DNA of 64,000 nucleotides from Streptomyces sp. A0642 (lineage in GTDB: Bacteria; Actinomycetota; Actinomycetes; Streptomycetales; Streptomycetaceae), in the NCBI RefSeq assembly GCF_004795105.1, contig NZ_SSBL01000002.1, positions 186,001-250,000 of the forward strand, written 5' to 3'. Position 1 is the first letter of the stretch. Every line of letters starts with the position of its first letter. The position numbers and the translations under genes were made by a program. Positions 43,104-54,178 of this stretch are shown here, one piece after another. The notes beneath the pieces were generated by a model. That model did no database searches, was not told the origin of the DNA, and worked only from the letters and a program-made list of their open reading frames with translations.

Positions 43104-44445
43104 CCGCCTGACGGCCAGGGAAGCGATCGCCGCCCTCACCGCCGACTTCACCGAGTCCGCCGCACCCGCCGGGGACACCACGGCCGACGGACCGCTCGAC
43201 TGGTCCGGCTACGCCGACGCCCGCGCCCGGGCCACCGCCCGCACCGGCGAGCAGGAGTCCGTCGTCCACGGCACCGCCGTGATCGGCGGTCTGCCCTGCG
43301 TCCTGATCTCCTTCGAGTTCGGTTTCCTCGGCGGCTCACTCGGACAGCGCACGGGCGACCGGCTGGAGGCTGCGTACGAGGAGGCCACGGCCCGGCGGCT
43401 CCCCCTCGTCTCGCTCGTCGCGACGGGCGGCAGCCGGATGCAGGAGGGCATGATCGCGCTCACCCAGCTGCACCGGGTGGCCCGTGCGTCGGCCCGGTTG
43501 CGCGCGGCCGGTCCGGCGCAGCTCGCGGTCCTGCGCGATCCGACGACCGGCGGCGGCTGGGCCACCCTGGGGGCGGGCGCCGATGTGATTCTGGCACTGC
43601 CGGGGGCGCAGGTCGGGTTCGCCGGTTCCCGGGTACGGCCTGCGGACGCGGACCCTCTCGCGTACACCGCCGAGGGCCAGCTCGCGGCCGGCCAGATCGA
43701 CGCGGTCGTCCCGTGCGGCGAGCTGCCGGCCGCGGTGGGCCACTGGCTCCGGGTGCTCGCCCCCCGCGACACCCCGGCCGCCCCCGCCCCGGTCCCGGGC
43801 GCGCTCTCGCCGGCCGGGCTCCCCCGGACCGGCTGGGACGCGGTGCGTGCGGCCCGGTCCGCGTCCAGGCCGCACGCCGAGGCGTATCTGGACGCCTACT
43901 TCACCCTGCGGCTCCCCCTGAGCGGGGACCGCTGCGGCGGCACGGACCCGGGACTGCTGTGCGGCTTCGGGCTGCGCGAGGGCCGGCCGGTGGCGTACGT
44001 GGCGCAGTGCGGCACCGCGACCCGGCCGGCCGGGTACCGCACCGCGGCGCGGGTGATCAGGCTGGCCGACCGGCTCGGGATCCCGGTCCTCACCCTGGTC
44101 GACACCCCGGGCGCGGCCAACGACGCGGAGGCGGAACGGGCGGGCGCGGGCGCGGCCATCGCCGACGCCTTCGCGGCGATCGCGGCGGCCCGCGTGCCCG
44201 TCACGACCCTGGTGATCGGCGAGGGCGGCTCGGGCGGGGCGCTGGCCCTGGCGGCGCCGGGCAACACCCACGTCACGACGGACAGCTACTTCTCCGTCAT
44301 CGCCCCGGAGCTCGCCGCGGCGATCCTCAAGCGCTCCCCGGACCAGGTGCGGGCCACGGCCGGCCAGCTGCGGCTGCGACCGCAGGACCTGGTGGACCTC
44401 GGCGTCGCCCGCTCCGTCGTCCGGGCGGACCCGGCGGAGCACTGA
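43096..44445 (+). CDS. Single-chain carboxyltransferase (AccD/AccA-like halves)
   Basis: 449 residues. The N-terminal half resembles the beta subunit of acetyl-CoA carboxylase (FEFGFLGGSLGQRTGDRLEAAYEEA, LVATGGSRMQEGMIALTQL) but lacks its zinc ribbon. The C-terminal half resembles the alpha subunit (LTLVDTPGA, VIGEGGSGGALALAAPGNTHVTTDSYFSVIAPE). No biotin carboxylase or biotin carrier gene is near. It is translationally coupled to matB, so it probably acts on malonyl-CoA or a related acyl-CoA, either with a distant biotin carrier or as a decarboxylase. The reaction is inferred. Confidence 0.88.
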   Translation: MADRLTAREAIAALTADFTESAAPAGDTTADGPLDWSGYADARARATARTGEQESVVHGTAVIGGLPCVLISFEFGFLGGSLGQRTGDRLEAAYEEATARRLPLVSLVATGGSRMQEGMIALTQLHRVARASARLRAAGPAQLAVLRDPTTGGGWATLGAGADVILALPGAQVGFAGSRVRPADADPLAYTAEGQLAAGQIDAVVPCGELPAAVGHWLRVLAPRDTPAAPAPVPGALSPAGLPRTGWDAVRAARSASRPHAEAYLDAYFTLRLPLSGDRCGGTDPGLLCGFGLREGRPVAYVAQCGTATRPAGYRTAARVIRLADRLGIPVLTLVDTPGAANDAEAERAGAGAAIADAFAAIAAARVPVTTLVIGEGGSGGALALAAPGNTHVTTDSYFSVIAPELAAAILKRSPDQVRATAGQLRLRPQDLVDLGVARSVVRADPAEH

Positions 44446-44524
44446 GCCGTGTCCGGCGCGCAGGACGGGCGAGGGATGGCTAGCGTGTTCAAGGGGCCAT
44501 TCACACCTGAGGAGATGACCGGTC

Positions 44525-45322
44525 ATGGCCGCAGAACCGGAGGGCACTCCGTGCTGGGCAGACGCGACGTTCGGCGACCTCGAAGGAGCGAAGCGCTTCT
44601 ACGGTGAGGTGCTGGGCTGGACATACGGCGAGTCGCTGCCCGAGTTCGGCAACTACACGCAGGCCCACGTGGACGGCAAGGCGGTCGCCGCGCTCATGCC
44701 GCCCGTCCCGGGCCAGGACGTACCGGCGGCATGGTGTCTGTACTTCGCGTCGCCGGACGCCGAGGCCACGGCCGCGAAGGTGCGGGAGAACGGCGGCACG
44801 GTCCTGGTGGAGCCGATGCGGGTCGGTGAGTTCGGCACGATGGTGCTGGCGAGCGATCCGGGCGGGGCCGCCTTCGGGGTGTGGCAGGCCGGTACCCATG
44901 AGGGGTTCGAGGCCAGGACGGTACCCGGCGCCTACGCCTGGGCCGAGGTCTTCACCCGGGAGCCGGAGAAGGCGGACGCCTTCTTCCCGGCGGTCTTCGG
45001 ATACGGCGTCAAGCGCATGGACGACGACGCGGTCGACTTCGCGCTGTACGACCTGGGCGCGGACCCCCTCCTCGGCCGGATGAAGATGACCGACGAGTTC
45101 CCGGCCGAGGTGCCGCCGCATCTGAACGTGTACTTCACCGTCGCGGACTGCGACGCCGCGGTGGAGAAGGCGAAGTCGCTGGGGGCGGTGCTCCGGTTCG
45201 GCCCGATGACGATGCCGTTCGGCCGGTTCGCCGCGCTGACCGACCCGCAGGGCGCCGCGTTCTCGCTGATCGACGGCACGACGACCGAGGGCGAGAAGCC
45301 CAAGCTCAAGGACGTGTCCTGA
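44525..45322 (+). CDS. VOC-family protein, two glyoxalase-like domains
   Basis: 265 residues. Two vicinal-oxygen-chelate modules in tandem (about 8-125 and 135-260), each starting with a WADATFGDLEGAKRFYGEVLGW-type motif, the second being WAEVFTREPEKADAFFPAVFGY. Metal ligands of true glyoxalase I are only partly evident. Such double VOC proteins (PhnB/bleomycin-resistance-like) often act in small-molecule resistance. ATG 44525 follows gaggag. Confidence 0.9.
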   Translation: MAAEPEGTPCWADATFGDLEGAKRFYGEVLGWTYGESLPEFGNYTQAHVDGKAVAALMPPVPGQDVPAAWCLYFASPDAEATAAKVRENGGTVLVEPMRVGEFGTMVLASDPGGAAFGVWQAGTHEGFEARTVPGAYAWAEVFTREPEKADAFFPAVFGYGVKRMDDDAVDFALYDLGADPLLGRMKMTDEFPAEVPPHLNVYFTVADCDAAVEKAKSLGAVLRFGPMTMPFGRFAALTDPQGAAFSLIDGTTTEGEKPKLKDVS

Positions 45323-45370
45323 ACGGACGCCTGGAGGAACGTTCTTGAGCGGTCGCCCGGCGGCGCCGGA

Positions 45371-46642
45371 TCAGGCGTCGGGTTCGCGCGCGTCGTAGCG
45401 CGCGAACCCGGGCCACCGCAGCGCGAGCAGCCCGACCGCGGCCACGCACGCGATCCCGCCGCCGGTCACGGCGAGGCCCGGGGACGCCAGGTCGGCGACG
45501 GACCCGGCCAGGAAGTCCCCGAGCCGCGGGCCGCCCGCCACGACCACGAGGAACACACCCTGGAGCCGGCCCCGCATCTCGTCGGGGACGGCGGCCTGGA
45601 GCATGGTGTTGCGGAAGACCATGCTCGTGGTGTCGGCGGCGCCGGCGAGCGCGAGGAAGACCAGCCCGAGCCAGAGCTGCCGGGTCAGTCCGAAGACTGC
45701 GATGGCGGTGCCCCAGCTCGCGACGGCGAGCAGCACGGCGAGCCCGTGCCGCCTGATCCGTCCGAGCCAGCCGGAGAACACTCCGCCGAGCAGCGCCCCG
45801 AGGGCGGGGGCGGCGACCAGCAGGCCGGTGGTCTTCGCGTCGCCTCCGTACCAGAGCACCGCGACCACGGGGAACAGGGCGCGGGGGTGGGCGAACACCA
45901 TGGCGCACAGGTCCGTGAGGAAGGTCATCCGCAGCTGGGGCCGGGTGCCCAGGAACCGCAGCCCGTCCCTGACGGAGGCGCGCTTCGCGTCGCCGGTCTT
46001 CTCCTCGCCCCGTTCCGGCAGCATCGGGGGCAGCCGCCACATCGCGTACAGCGAGGCCGTGAAGGTGAGCGCGTCGACGCCGTACGCGGCACGGTAGCCC
46101 CACCAGCCGACGATGAGCCCGCCGAGCATCGGTCCGACGAGCATGCCCGTCGTGCCGGTGATGGAGTTCAGGGCGTTGGCGGCGGGCAGTTGCCCGGCCG
46201 GCAGCAGCCTGGCGATCATCGAGCTGCGGGCGGGCGAGTTGAGCGCGAAGCAGACGGCCTGGAGGGCGACGACCCCGTACAGCAGCCCGACCCGCTCCAC
46301 CCCCGCGACCGTGACCGCCACCAGCGCCACCGACAGCAGGAACGACCCGAAGGCGCTGACCAGCCCCAGTTTGCGCCGGTCGAGCGTGTCCGCGACGGCT
46401 CCGCCGTACAGCCCGAAGACGACCAGGGGCACGAGCGAGCAGAATCCGATGAGTCCGACGGAGAAAGCCGAGCCGGTGAGGTCGTACACCTGGAGCGACA
46501 CGGCGAGCGAGGTCATGCCCTGGCCGACCCAGGAGACCGTGTTTCCGAACCAGAGGCGCCGGTAGTCGGGGGAGAGCCGCAGCGGGGTCAGGTCGGCGAG
46601 TATGCGGGTGCGGGATACACCGGGTTCGGTCGTTTCGGTCAC
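45371..46642 (-). CDS. MFS exporter (EntS/MFS_3-like)
   Basis: 423 residues, about twelve membrane segments. Motif A variant GAVADTLDRRKLGLVSA, and LPAANALNSITGTTGMLVGPMLGG typical of MFS_3 exporters. GTG 46642 is preceded by TACCAT (46653-46648) five bases upstream, a possible leaderless start. The coding sequence is convergent with the VOC gene 48 bp away. Confidence 0.92.
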   Translation of the reverse strand: MTETTEPGVSRTRILADLTPLRLSPDYRRLWFGNTVSWVGQGMTSLAVSLQVYDLTGSAFSVGLIGFCSLVPLVVFGLYGGAVADTLDRRKLGLVSAFGSFLLSVALVAVTVAGVERVGLLYGVVALQAVCFALNSPARSSMIARLLPAGQLPAANALNSITGTTGMLVGPMLGGLIVGWWGYRAAYGVDALTFTASLYAMWRLPPMLPERGEEKTGDAKRASVRDGLRFLGTRPQLRMTFLTDLCAMVFAHPRALFPVVAVLWYGGDAKTTGLLVAAPALGALLGGVFSGWLGRIRRHGLAVLLAVASWGTAIAVFGLTRQLWLGLVFLALAGAADTTSMVFRNTMLQAAVPDEMRGRLQGVFLVVVAGGPRLGDFLAGSVADLASPGLAVTGGGIACVAAVGLLALRWPGFARYDAREPDA

Positions 46643-46949
46643 GGAGCATGGTAACGACCGGAAGCCGGGGCGGGGCCGCCGGTGGGACGGGGGCCACCGA
46701 CCCCCTCCTGCGCCCCTGCCGGGGCATGACCGGGCAGGGCCGCCGGCGGTCCATCCGTGCGGCGGATGAGCGGCATCCGAAGATCCGATGGCCCAGGGGA
46801 TTCCCCCCGCGGGCCGGTGACCAGCACAGTGGCGGCTACGCCACCCGGACGCCCCGGTGAGGGTACGTGGCGGTGTCCACGCGGGCACCGCCGCGCGTGC
46901 CCGGCACCCGGGCCTCGGCGTTCCCTGTCGGATCCGAGAGGACTCAGCC

Positions 46950-47744
46950 ATGCCTGCCTCGATGTCAACGGCGCTCGCCCACGTACTCGGCGTCACGCCG
47001 GCGCACCGTTTCCGAGCGGCGGCACCCTGTGTCGTACGCGTGGCCGGCGGGGCGGTCCTGGCCGTCCACGGGCTGGACAAGCTCATCGAGGGGCCGGCCG
47101 GATTCGCCGCCCACCTCGGTGTTCTGGGGGTGCCCGCGCCGACCGTGACGGCCTGGGCCGTGGCCCTGGGCGAGAGTGTCGGAGGGGTCCTGCTCGTCGT
47201 CGGTCTCCTCTCCCGCCTCGTGGCGGCCCTGCTGTCCCTGCATCTGATCGCCGCCATCGTGCTGGCGAACTCCGACACGGGATTCATGACCCCGCAGCAG
47301 GGCCCGGCGACGGGATCCGGCGCGGAGTTCCCCCTGATGCTCATCGCCGGGTTCGTCGTGGTCCTGCTGGCCGGGCCGGGTCCGCTGGCTCTCGACCGCG
47401 TCACCGGGCTGGAACGGGGTCCCGCCGAAGCCGCGACGGCGTCGCCCGCCCCGGCCGCCACCGCGACGTCCGCGGCGAACGCCCTCGCCACGGAGAAGCC
47501 CCGCCCCTCGGCTCCGCCTTCGCCGGTACGCGCGTCGCTGACCAGCGGGCTCATCGGCGGCGTGCTCGGAGCCGTGATGAGCGCCCTGGTCAACTACGGG
47601 GCGGTGGGCATGCCCGCGAGCGCCGGCGCCAACGCGGGCAACCACGCCGTCTCCGGGCTGATCAGCGGCTTCCTCGCGGGTTTCCTCGGCCTGCTCACGT
47701 ACCGGCGCAAGCACGCCGGGCCGGCCGACACCGCCTCGCCGTAG
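46950..47744 (+). CDS. DoxX-family membrane protein with hydrophobic C-terminal extension
   Basis: 264 residues. The N-terminal DoxX part has four membrane segments (VVRVAGGAVLAVHGLDKLIEG ... VALGESVGGVLLVVGLLSR ... LHLIAAIVLANSDTGF). An Ala/Pro-rich linker (about 160-200) follows, then two more hydrophobic segments (LTSGLIGGVLGAVMSALVNYG and AVSGLISGFLAGFLGLLTY). The extension is not typical of DoxX proteins. ATG 46950 has gagagga at a good distance. Confidence 0.82.
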   Translation: MPASMSTALAHVLGVTPAHRFRAAAPCVVRVAGGAVLAVHGLDKLIEGPAGFAAHLGVLGVPAPTVTAWAVALGESVGGVLLVVGLLSRLVAALLSLHLIAAIVLANSDTGFMTPQQGPATGSGAEFPLMLIAGFVVVLLAGPGPLALDRVTGLERGPAEAATASPAPAATATSAANALATEKPRPSAPPSPVRASLTSGLIGGVLGAVMSALVNYGAVGMPASAGANAGNHAVSGLISGFLAGFLGLLTYRRKHAGPADTASP

Positions 47745-47773
47745 GCGGATCGGGCCTCTGCCGGGCCCGTTGG

Positions 47774-47825
47774 GCCTGTACGGGGAGGAGCCCCGCTGCG
47801 TCGCGGGACCACTCCCCGTACAGGC
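47774..47825. terminator. Bidirectional terminator
   Basis: GCCTGTACGGGGAG (47774-47787) and its exact complement (47812-47825) form a 14-bp stem between the convergent DoxX and MFS genes. Confidence 0.8.
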
Positions 47826-47833
47826 ACGCCCTC

Positions 47834-49429
47834 TCAGTGGCCGGCCGCCTCGGAGCCACGGCGTACCCCGGCGGCGGCCACGAGCGCGCCGAGGACGCAC
47901 AGCACTCCGGCGACCAGCGCGGCGGTGTGCACGCCGTTCATGAACGCCTGGTGGCTGCCGTCCACGACGGCGGCCCTGAGCTGGGCGGGCATCGTGTCGG
48001 AGACGGGTGCGACGCCCATCGCCACGGCGTCCTTCGCCTCGCTCAGACCGGAGGCGGCCCGGGCGGGCGCTCCGGCGGAGGTCAGTTCGGCGGTGAGGGT
48101 GGACCCGACCCGGCTGCTGATGAGCGAGACGAGTACGGATGTGCCGAGGGCGCCGCCGATCTGCAGGGCGGTCGCCTGCAGACCGCCCGCCACGCCGCCG
48201 TCCTTGACCGGTGCGTTGCCGACGATGGCGTCGGAGGAGGACGACATCACCATGCCCACGCCCAGGCCGAGCGCGATGAACGGCGGCCACATCGTGGCGT
48301 AGGACGAGTCGACGCCCCAGCCGAGCATGGCCAGACAGGCGACCGCCTGGAGGGCCATCCCCAGGGGCATGGTCAGCCGCGGCCCGAACCGGCCGGTCAG
48401 CGCCGCGCCGAGCGGGGAGGCGACGACGGAGGCGAGGCTCAGCGGCAGCGTGCGCACGCCGGCCTCGACGGGCGTGAAGCCGCGGACGTTCTGGAGGTAC
48501 AGCATGACGAAGAAGATCACGCCGAGCAGGACGAAGAAGTTCAGCGCGGTGATGACCGTGCCGATGGTCAGCGTCGGGTTGCGGAACAGGCGCATGGGCA
48601 GCAAGGGGGCCGTCGCCACCCGGGTCTCGTAGAGACCGAAGGCGAGCAGGATCACCAGCCCGGCGCCGATGGCGCCCAGGGTGCCGCCCGAGGCCCAGCC
48701 CCAGCTCTCGCCCTTGACGACCCCGAACACGACGGCGAGCAGACCGAGCGCCAGCAGGACGACGCCCAGGATGTCGAACTTCTCCTCAGCCGCGGCGCCG
48801 TTCTTGCTCTGCGGCAGCACGAGGGCGCTGAAGACCAGGGCGAGGACGCCGATCGGGGCGTTGATGTAGAAGACGGACTCCCAGCTGACGTGCTGCACGA
48901 GCAGTCCGCCGACGATGGGGCCGAGGGCCGTGGAGACCGAGGAGACCATCGCCCAGATCCCGACCGCCATGCCGAACTTCTTCGGCGGGAAGACCGCCCG
49001 GAGCATGCCGAGCGTGTTGGGCATCAGCAGGGCGCCGAAGAAGCCCTGCACCGCGCGGAAGGCGATGACGCCCTCGATGGAGCCCGAGAGGCCGATGGCG
49101 ACGGAGGAGAGAGTGAAGCCCGCGACCCCGACCAGGTAGAAGGTTCGGCGTCCGAACCGGTCGCCCAGCTTGCCCCCGAGGATGAGCGCGGCGGCGAGGG
49201 CCAGCAGGTAGGAGTTGGTGACCCATTGGAGATCGGAGGTGGAGGCGTTGAGGTCCCGGCCGATCTCGGGATTCGCGATGGAGACGACCGAGCCGTCGAG
49301 GCCGACCATGAACAGGCCGAAGGCGACGGCGGTCAGGGTCAGCCACGGGTTGGCGCGCCGGCCGCTCGGACGGCCGGCGGGCGGCGCGTGGGTATGCGCG
49401 GTGGAGGAGTCGGCAAGGGCGGAAGACAT
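47834..49429 (-). CDS. DHA2-family multidrug MFS exporter (EmrB/QacA-like)
   Basis: 531 residues with about fourteen membrane segments. Motif D1 LDGSVVSIANPEIGRDL, motif A GKLGDRFGRRTFYLVG, and motif C GPIVGGLLVQHVSWESVFYINAPIG are the signature of drug:proton antiporters of 14-TM type. ATG 49429 is the start; a marR gene precedes it on the same strand by 216 bp. The intervening DNA is filled with repeats. Confidence 0.94.
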   Translation of the reverse strand: MSSALADSSTAHTHAPPAGRPSGRRANPWLTLTAVAFGLFMVGLDGSVVSIANPEIGRDLNASTSDLQWVTNSYLLALAAALILGGKLGDRFGRRTFYLVGVAGFTLSSVAIGLSGSIEGVIAFRAVQGFFGALLMPNTLGMLRAVFPPKKFGMAVGIWAMVSSVSTALGPIVGGLLVQHVSWESVFYINAPIGVLALVFSALVLPQSKNGAAAEEKFDILGVVLLALGLLAVVFGVVKGESWGWASGGTLGAIGAGLVILLAFGLYETRVATAPLLPMRLFRNPTLTIGTVITALNFFVLLGVIFFVMLYLQNVRGFTPVEAGVRTLPLSLASVVASPLGAALTGRFGPRLTMPLGMALQAVACLAMLGWGVDSSYATMWPPFIALGLGVGMVMSSSSDAIVGNAPVKDGGVAGGLQATALQIGGALGTSVLVSLISSRVGSTLTAELTSAGAPARAASGLSEAKDAVAMGVAPVSDTMPAQLRAAVVDGSHQAFMNGVHTAALVAGVLCVLGALVAAAGVRRGSEAAGH

Positions 49430-49569
49430 GGATGTGCCAGTTCTCTTTCGAGGGGGAGGTACGACCGCGGGAGGGAGCACGTGGGGACCACGGCGGGGCC
49501 CGTGCGGCCGGAAGCCCGGCCGCACGCACGTGCAGCGGCCGGAGCACGGGACAGCCGGCCGCCTGGGGC

Positions 49570-49668
49570 GGGGTCAGTCGCGGGAGTGACGGTGCCCATG
49601 GGGGCCGGGGTCAGGCGCGGAAGTGACGGTGCCGGGGGGCCGGGGTCAGGCGCGGGTGTGAAGGTGCC
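49570..49668. repeat. Three-copy repeat of the marR gene 3' end
   Basis: A 27-bp unit (beginning ggggtcag) occurs at 49570-49596, 49607-49633 and 49642-49668, with two to four differences between copies. The third copy contains the last seven codons and stop of the marR gene. The other copies, read in the same frame, would also end in HR(H/S)xR(A/D)-stop. So the gene tail was duplicated downstream, twice. Confidence 0.85.
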
Positions 49669-50116
49669 GGCTGAGCGCGGAGAGCGCACCCACCGCCGAA
49701 CCGAGGGCGGCACGCTCGCCCTCGGTCATCGCGCGCAACGCGCGCGCCACGTGAGCGGCCATCACGTCCTGGACCTCGGCCAGACGCTGCCGCGCGGTCG
49801 GGGTCAGACGCAGATGGACGACCCGCTTGTCGGCAGGGTCGGGCAGACGCTCCAGCAGTCCCCGCTCGGTGAGTTGGGTGACCAGGGCGCTGACGTTGTT
49901 GGGCTTCATCAGCAGCACTTCGGCTGCCGCGCGCACAGTGGTCCCGTCGTGGGCCTGCACATGGCGGAGCAGCGCGAGCTGGGCGTCGGGCGGCTTCGGG
50001 TACGGAAACTCACGTCCGACCTGCCGGTCGAGAGCCCGGGCCAGCGCAGGCAGGGACGCCGCGAGGCCGGTGGCCATGCGGTCGAGGTCCTGCGCGGAAG
50101 GGGCGTGCTCGGGCAT
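49646..50116 (-). CDS. MarR-family regulator
   Basis: 156 residues. Winged helix: PDAQLALLRHVQAHDGTTVRAAAEVLLMKPNNVSALVTQLTERGLLERLPDPADKRVVHLRLTPTARQRL. It precedes the DHA2 exporter gene on the same strand, so it most likely represses the pair in response to a transported drug. ATG 50116 is six bases after the -10, indicating a leaderless mRNA. Confidence 0.94.
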   Translation of the reverse strand: MPEHAPSAQDLDRMATGLAASLPALARALDRQVGREFPYPKPPDAQLALLRHVQAHDGTTVRAAAEVLLMKPNNVSALVTQLTERGLLERLPDPADKRVVHLRLTPTARQRLAEVQDVMAAHVARALRAMTEGERAALGSAVGALSALSRHLHTRA

Positions 50117-50122
50117 ACGCGC

Positions 50123-50159
50123 AGCCTAAGTATGAAGCTATAGGTATGTCAACATACCT
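50123..50159 (-). promoter_or_regulatory. marR-MFS promoter with palindromic operator
   Basis: Minus strand: -35 TTGACA (50152-50147) and -10 TAGGCT (50128-50123), 18-bp spacer. The perfect inverted repeat AGGTATGT-CA-ACATACCT (50142-50159) covers the -35, so bound MarR would block RNA polymerase. Confidence 0.8.
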
Positions 50160-50646
50160 GCCCCTCTCCGGAGGGGTGCCCGCCTCGGGGGCGCTGTGCG
50201 GTCGCGCCACGGCGACGGGTCGGTCCGGGGCCGTGCTGGTGCCGGGCCGTCTCCGGAACGCCGGGCTCCCCATCCCCGCCAGGCCCCCGTCCGCGCCCGG
50301 CTCCGAGAAGCCCGAAGCGGCGCGGTCGACGCCGCGCCCGGCGTCCGTCGGAGGACTACGACCGAACGCAACACGTCAGCCCTGCGCATGCGTGCGAACC
50401 GGCGAGACGCCCGCCCCGTGAGGTGGGCAGGCGTCTCGTGTCGGAGCGTCAGGCCGGACGATGTCCGGGCCCGGCTGTCCGGTCGTGCTTCCGCGCTCAC
50501 GCGCGTCGGCCCCTGTCACCGGCTCGACGGCATGCCTCCCGCGGCTCATGGTCCCGCGGTGGGGCAGCGGGGGTACGGCTCGGCTTCCCGCCCGGTGCGT
50601 AACCGGCCGCGTGCCGCCTCGCGGCAGGTGAGGCGTCGGCCGCCGG
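50160..50646. other. Gene-free region with a hairpin
   Basis: No credible coding sequence in about 490 bp. CGAGACGCC (50403-50411) and GGCGTCTCG (50430-50438) form a 9-bp stem with extra inner CCC/GGG pairing, possibly a terminator for the hydrolase gene on the minus strand. Small hairpin-forming GC-rich blocks occur near 50612-50626. Confidence 0.5.
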
Positions 50647-52826
<2,180 letters not shown>

Positions 52827-53972
52827 TCAGTCGGTGGATGCCAGGGCTTGGTAGACGTGCTTGATGTAGCTGTGGGTGCGTTCCGAACCGAGGAGTCCCT
52901 CGCCCACCCGGTTCATCGTGTACGAGAACGTGACGCGCCGGTCGAGGTCCATCATGACGATCGAACCGCCCCGGCCGACCCAGAAGCAGATCCTCCCGGT
53001 GGGCATGTGCGGCATGGTCCTCTCGTCGGCGAGTGCGTAGCCCATGCCCCAGCGGACGGGGACGCCCAGGAACAGGTCGACCCCGTCGGCCTGTACCTCG
53101 AACACCCGGTCCACGGTCTCCGCGGAGAGGAGCCGGTGGCCGTTCACCCGGCCGCCCCGTGAGATGACGGAGAGGGCACGGGCCATACCTCGTGCGTTGC
53201 CATGCCCGTTGACGGCTCCGAGTTCGGCGGAGCGCCACTGCGGGGTGTCCACGTGCTCGTCACGGGCGGGGCTCCCGATCAAGGTCCTCATGAAGATCCC
53301 CTCGGGATCGACGCCGGCGGGTATACCGGAGAGCGGCGAGGGGGCCACCAGATCAGCGATACGCGGCCAGTCGGCCCGACGGGCACCGATCTGGACGTCG
53401 GCTTGTGCCGGCTTGGCGATCTCGGTGCCGACGAACTCCCTCAGAGTGCGGCCGCTGACCCGACGGACAAGCTCTCCCACCAGCTGCCCCTGAGTCTGCA
53501 CGTGGTAGCCCGATGCGGATCCGGGCTCCCACCAGGGCGCCTGCGCGGCCAGCCGGGCACTCGCGGTGGGCCAGTCGTACAGGTCTTCCACGGAGAAGGG
53601 CTGCTCCCAGCCGGAGAGTCCCGAGGTGTGGGCCAGGACGTGCCGCACCTCGATGTGCTCCTTCCCCCGGGCGGCGAACTCGGGCCAGTAGTGCGCGACC
53701 GGGCGGTTGGGATCCAGTGCGCCCCGGTCGATGAGGACGAGGGCCGCGAGACTGGTGAGGGTCTTCGTGGTCGACCACATGCTCACCAACGTGTCCCGGT
53801 GCCACGGAACGGTCCGCGCTTCGTCCGCGTGGCCACCCCACAGGTCGACTTCCATGACCCCGTCCACATCGACGGCGATCGACGCCCCCAGCTCCTCGCC
53901 GGCTTCGAGGTGCGCCGACAGCGCCGCTCGTACCGGTTCGAACCGGTCAGTGCTCGTTCCCTCGACGGCCAT
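52827..53972 (-). CDS. Beta-lactamase-fold serine hydrolase (EstB-like)
   Basis: 381 residues, no signal peptide. SxxK motif in SMWSTTKTLTSLA (near residue 80), a Tyr motif GYHVQTQGQLVGELV where the usual YxN is YHV, and a C-terminal GRICFWVGRGGSIVMMD replacing HxG with GRGG-type sequence. This is the class C/EstB esterase group rather than a true beta-lactamase. ATG 53972 has ggagaag five bases upstream and is preferred over 54008. Confidence 0.9.
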   Translation of the reverse strand: MAVEGTSTDRFEPVRAALSAHLEAGEELGASIAVDVDGVMEVDLWGGHADEARTVPWHRDTLVSMWSTTKTLTSLAALVLIDRGALDPNRPVAHYWPEFAARGKEHIEVRHVLAHTSGLSGWEQPFSVEDLYDWPTASARLAAQAPWWEPGSASGYHVQTQGQLVGELVRRVSGRTLREFVGTEIAKPAQADVQIGARRADWPRIADLVAPSPLSGIPAGVDPEGIFMRTLIGSPARDEHVDTPQWRSAELGAVNGHGNARGMARALSVISRGGRVNGHRLLSAETVDRVFEVQADGVDLFLGVPVRWGMGYALADERTMPHMPTGRICFWVGRGGSIVMMDLDRRVTFSYTMNRVGEGLLGSERTHSYIKHVYQALASTD

Positions 53973-54133
53973 GTTCTTCTCCACTCCGGACGACAACCGT
54001 TCGCTCACTCAACGGGCGGAACCTCACAACGGTTCACACATCGCCGCAGGTCATGACATCTGTTCACATGCCCGCTCCCTCAGGGGCCGGTGACGGAGCC
54101 CGTCCCAGGCCGCGGACCGCAGGCCGCAGACCA

Positions 54134-54168
54134 GACCCCCGACCCCCGACCCCCGACCCCCGACCCCA
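54134..54168. repeat. Heptamer tandem repeat
   Basis: About five copies of a cccccga heptamer lie 10 bases beyond the dps stop codon, in the spacer between dps and the serine hydrolase gene. A simple-sequence tract; no function evident. Confidence 0.8.
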
Positions 54169-54178
54169 GGAAGATCGG

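Noticed and set aside
49570..49668. CRISPR-like array
   Set aside because: Three copies with gaps of only about 10 bp, no unique spacers, one copy is coding, and no cas genes are present.
46757..50143. Plus-strand open frame of over 1100 codons
   Set aside because: It runs antisense to the DHA2 exporter and marR genes and in another frame over the DoxX gene. Such long shadow frames arise from GC-rich third positions; composition is Arg/Gly/Ala/Asp-rich with no domain.
54134..54168. Regulatory iteron array near dps
   Set aside because: A plain heptamer simple-sequence tract downstream of the gene, with no dyad symmetry.
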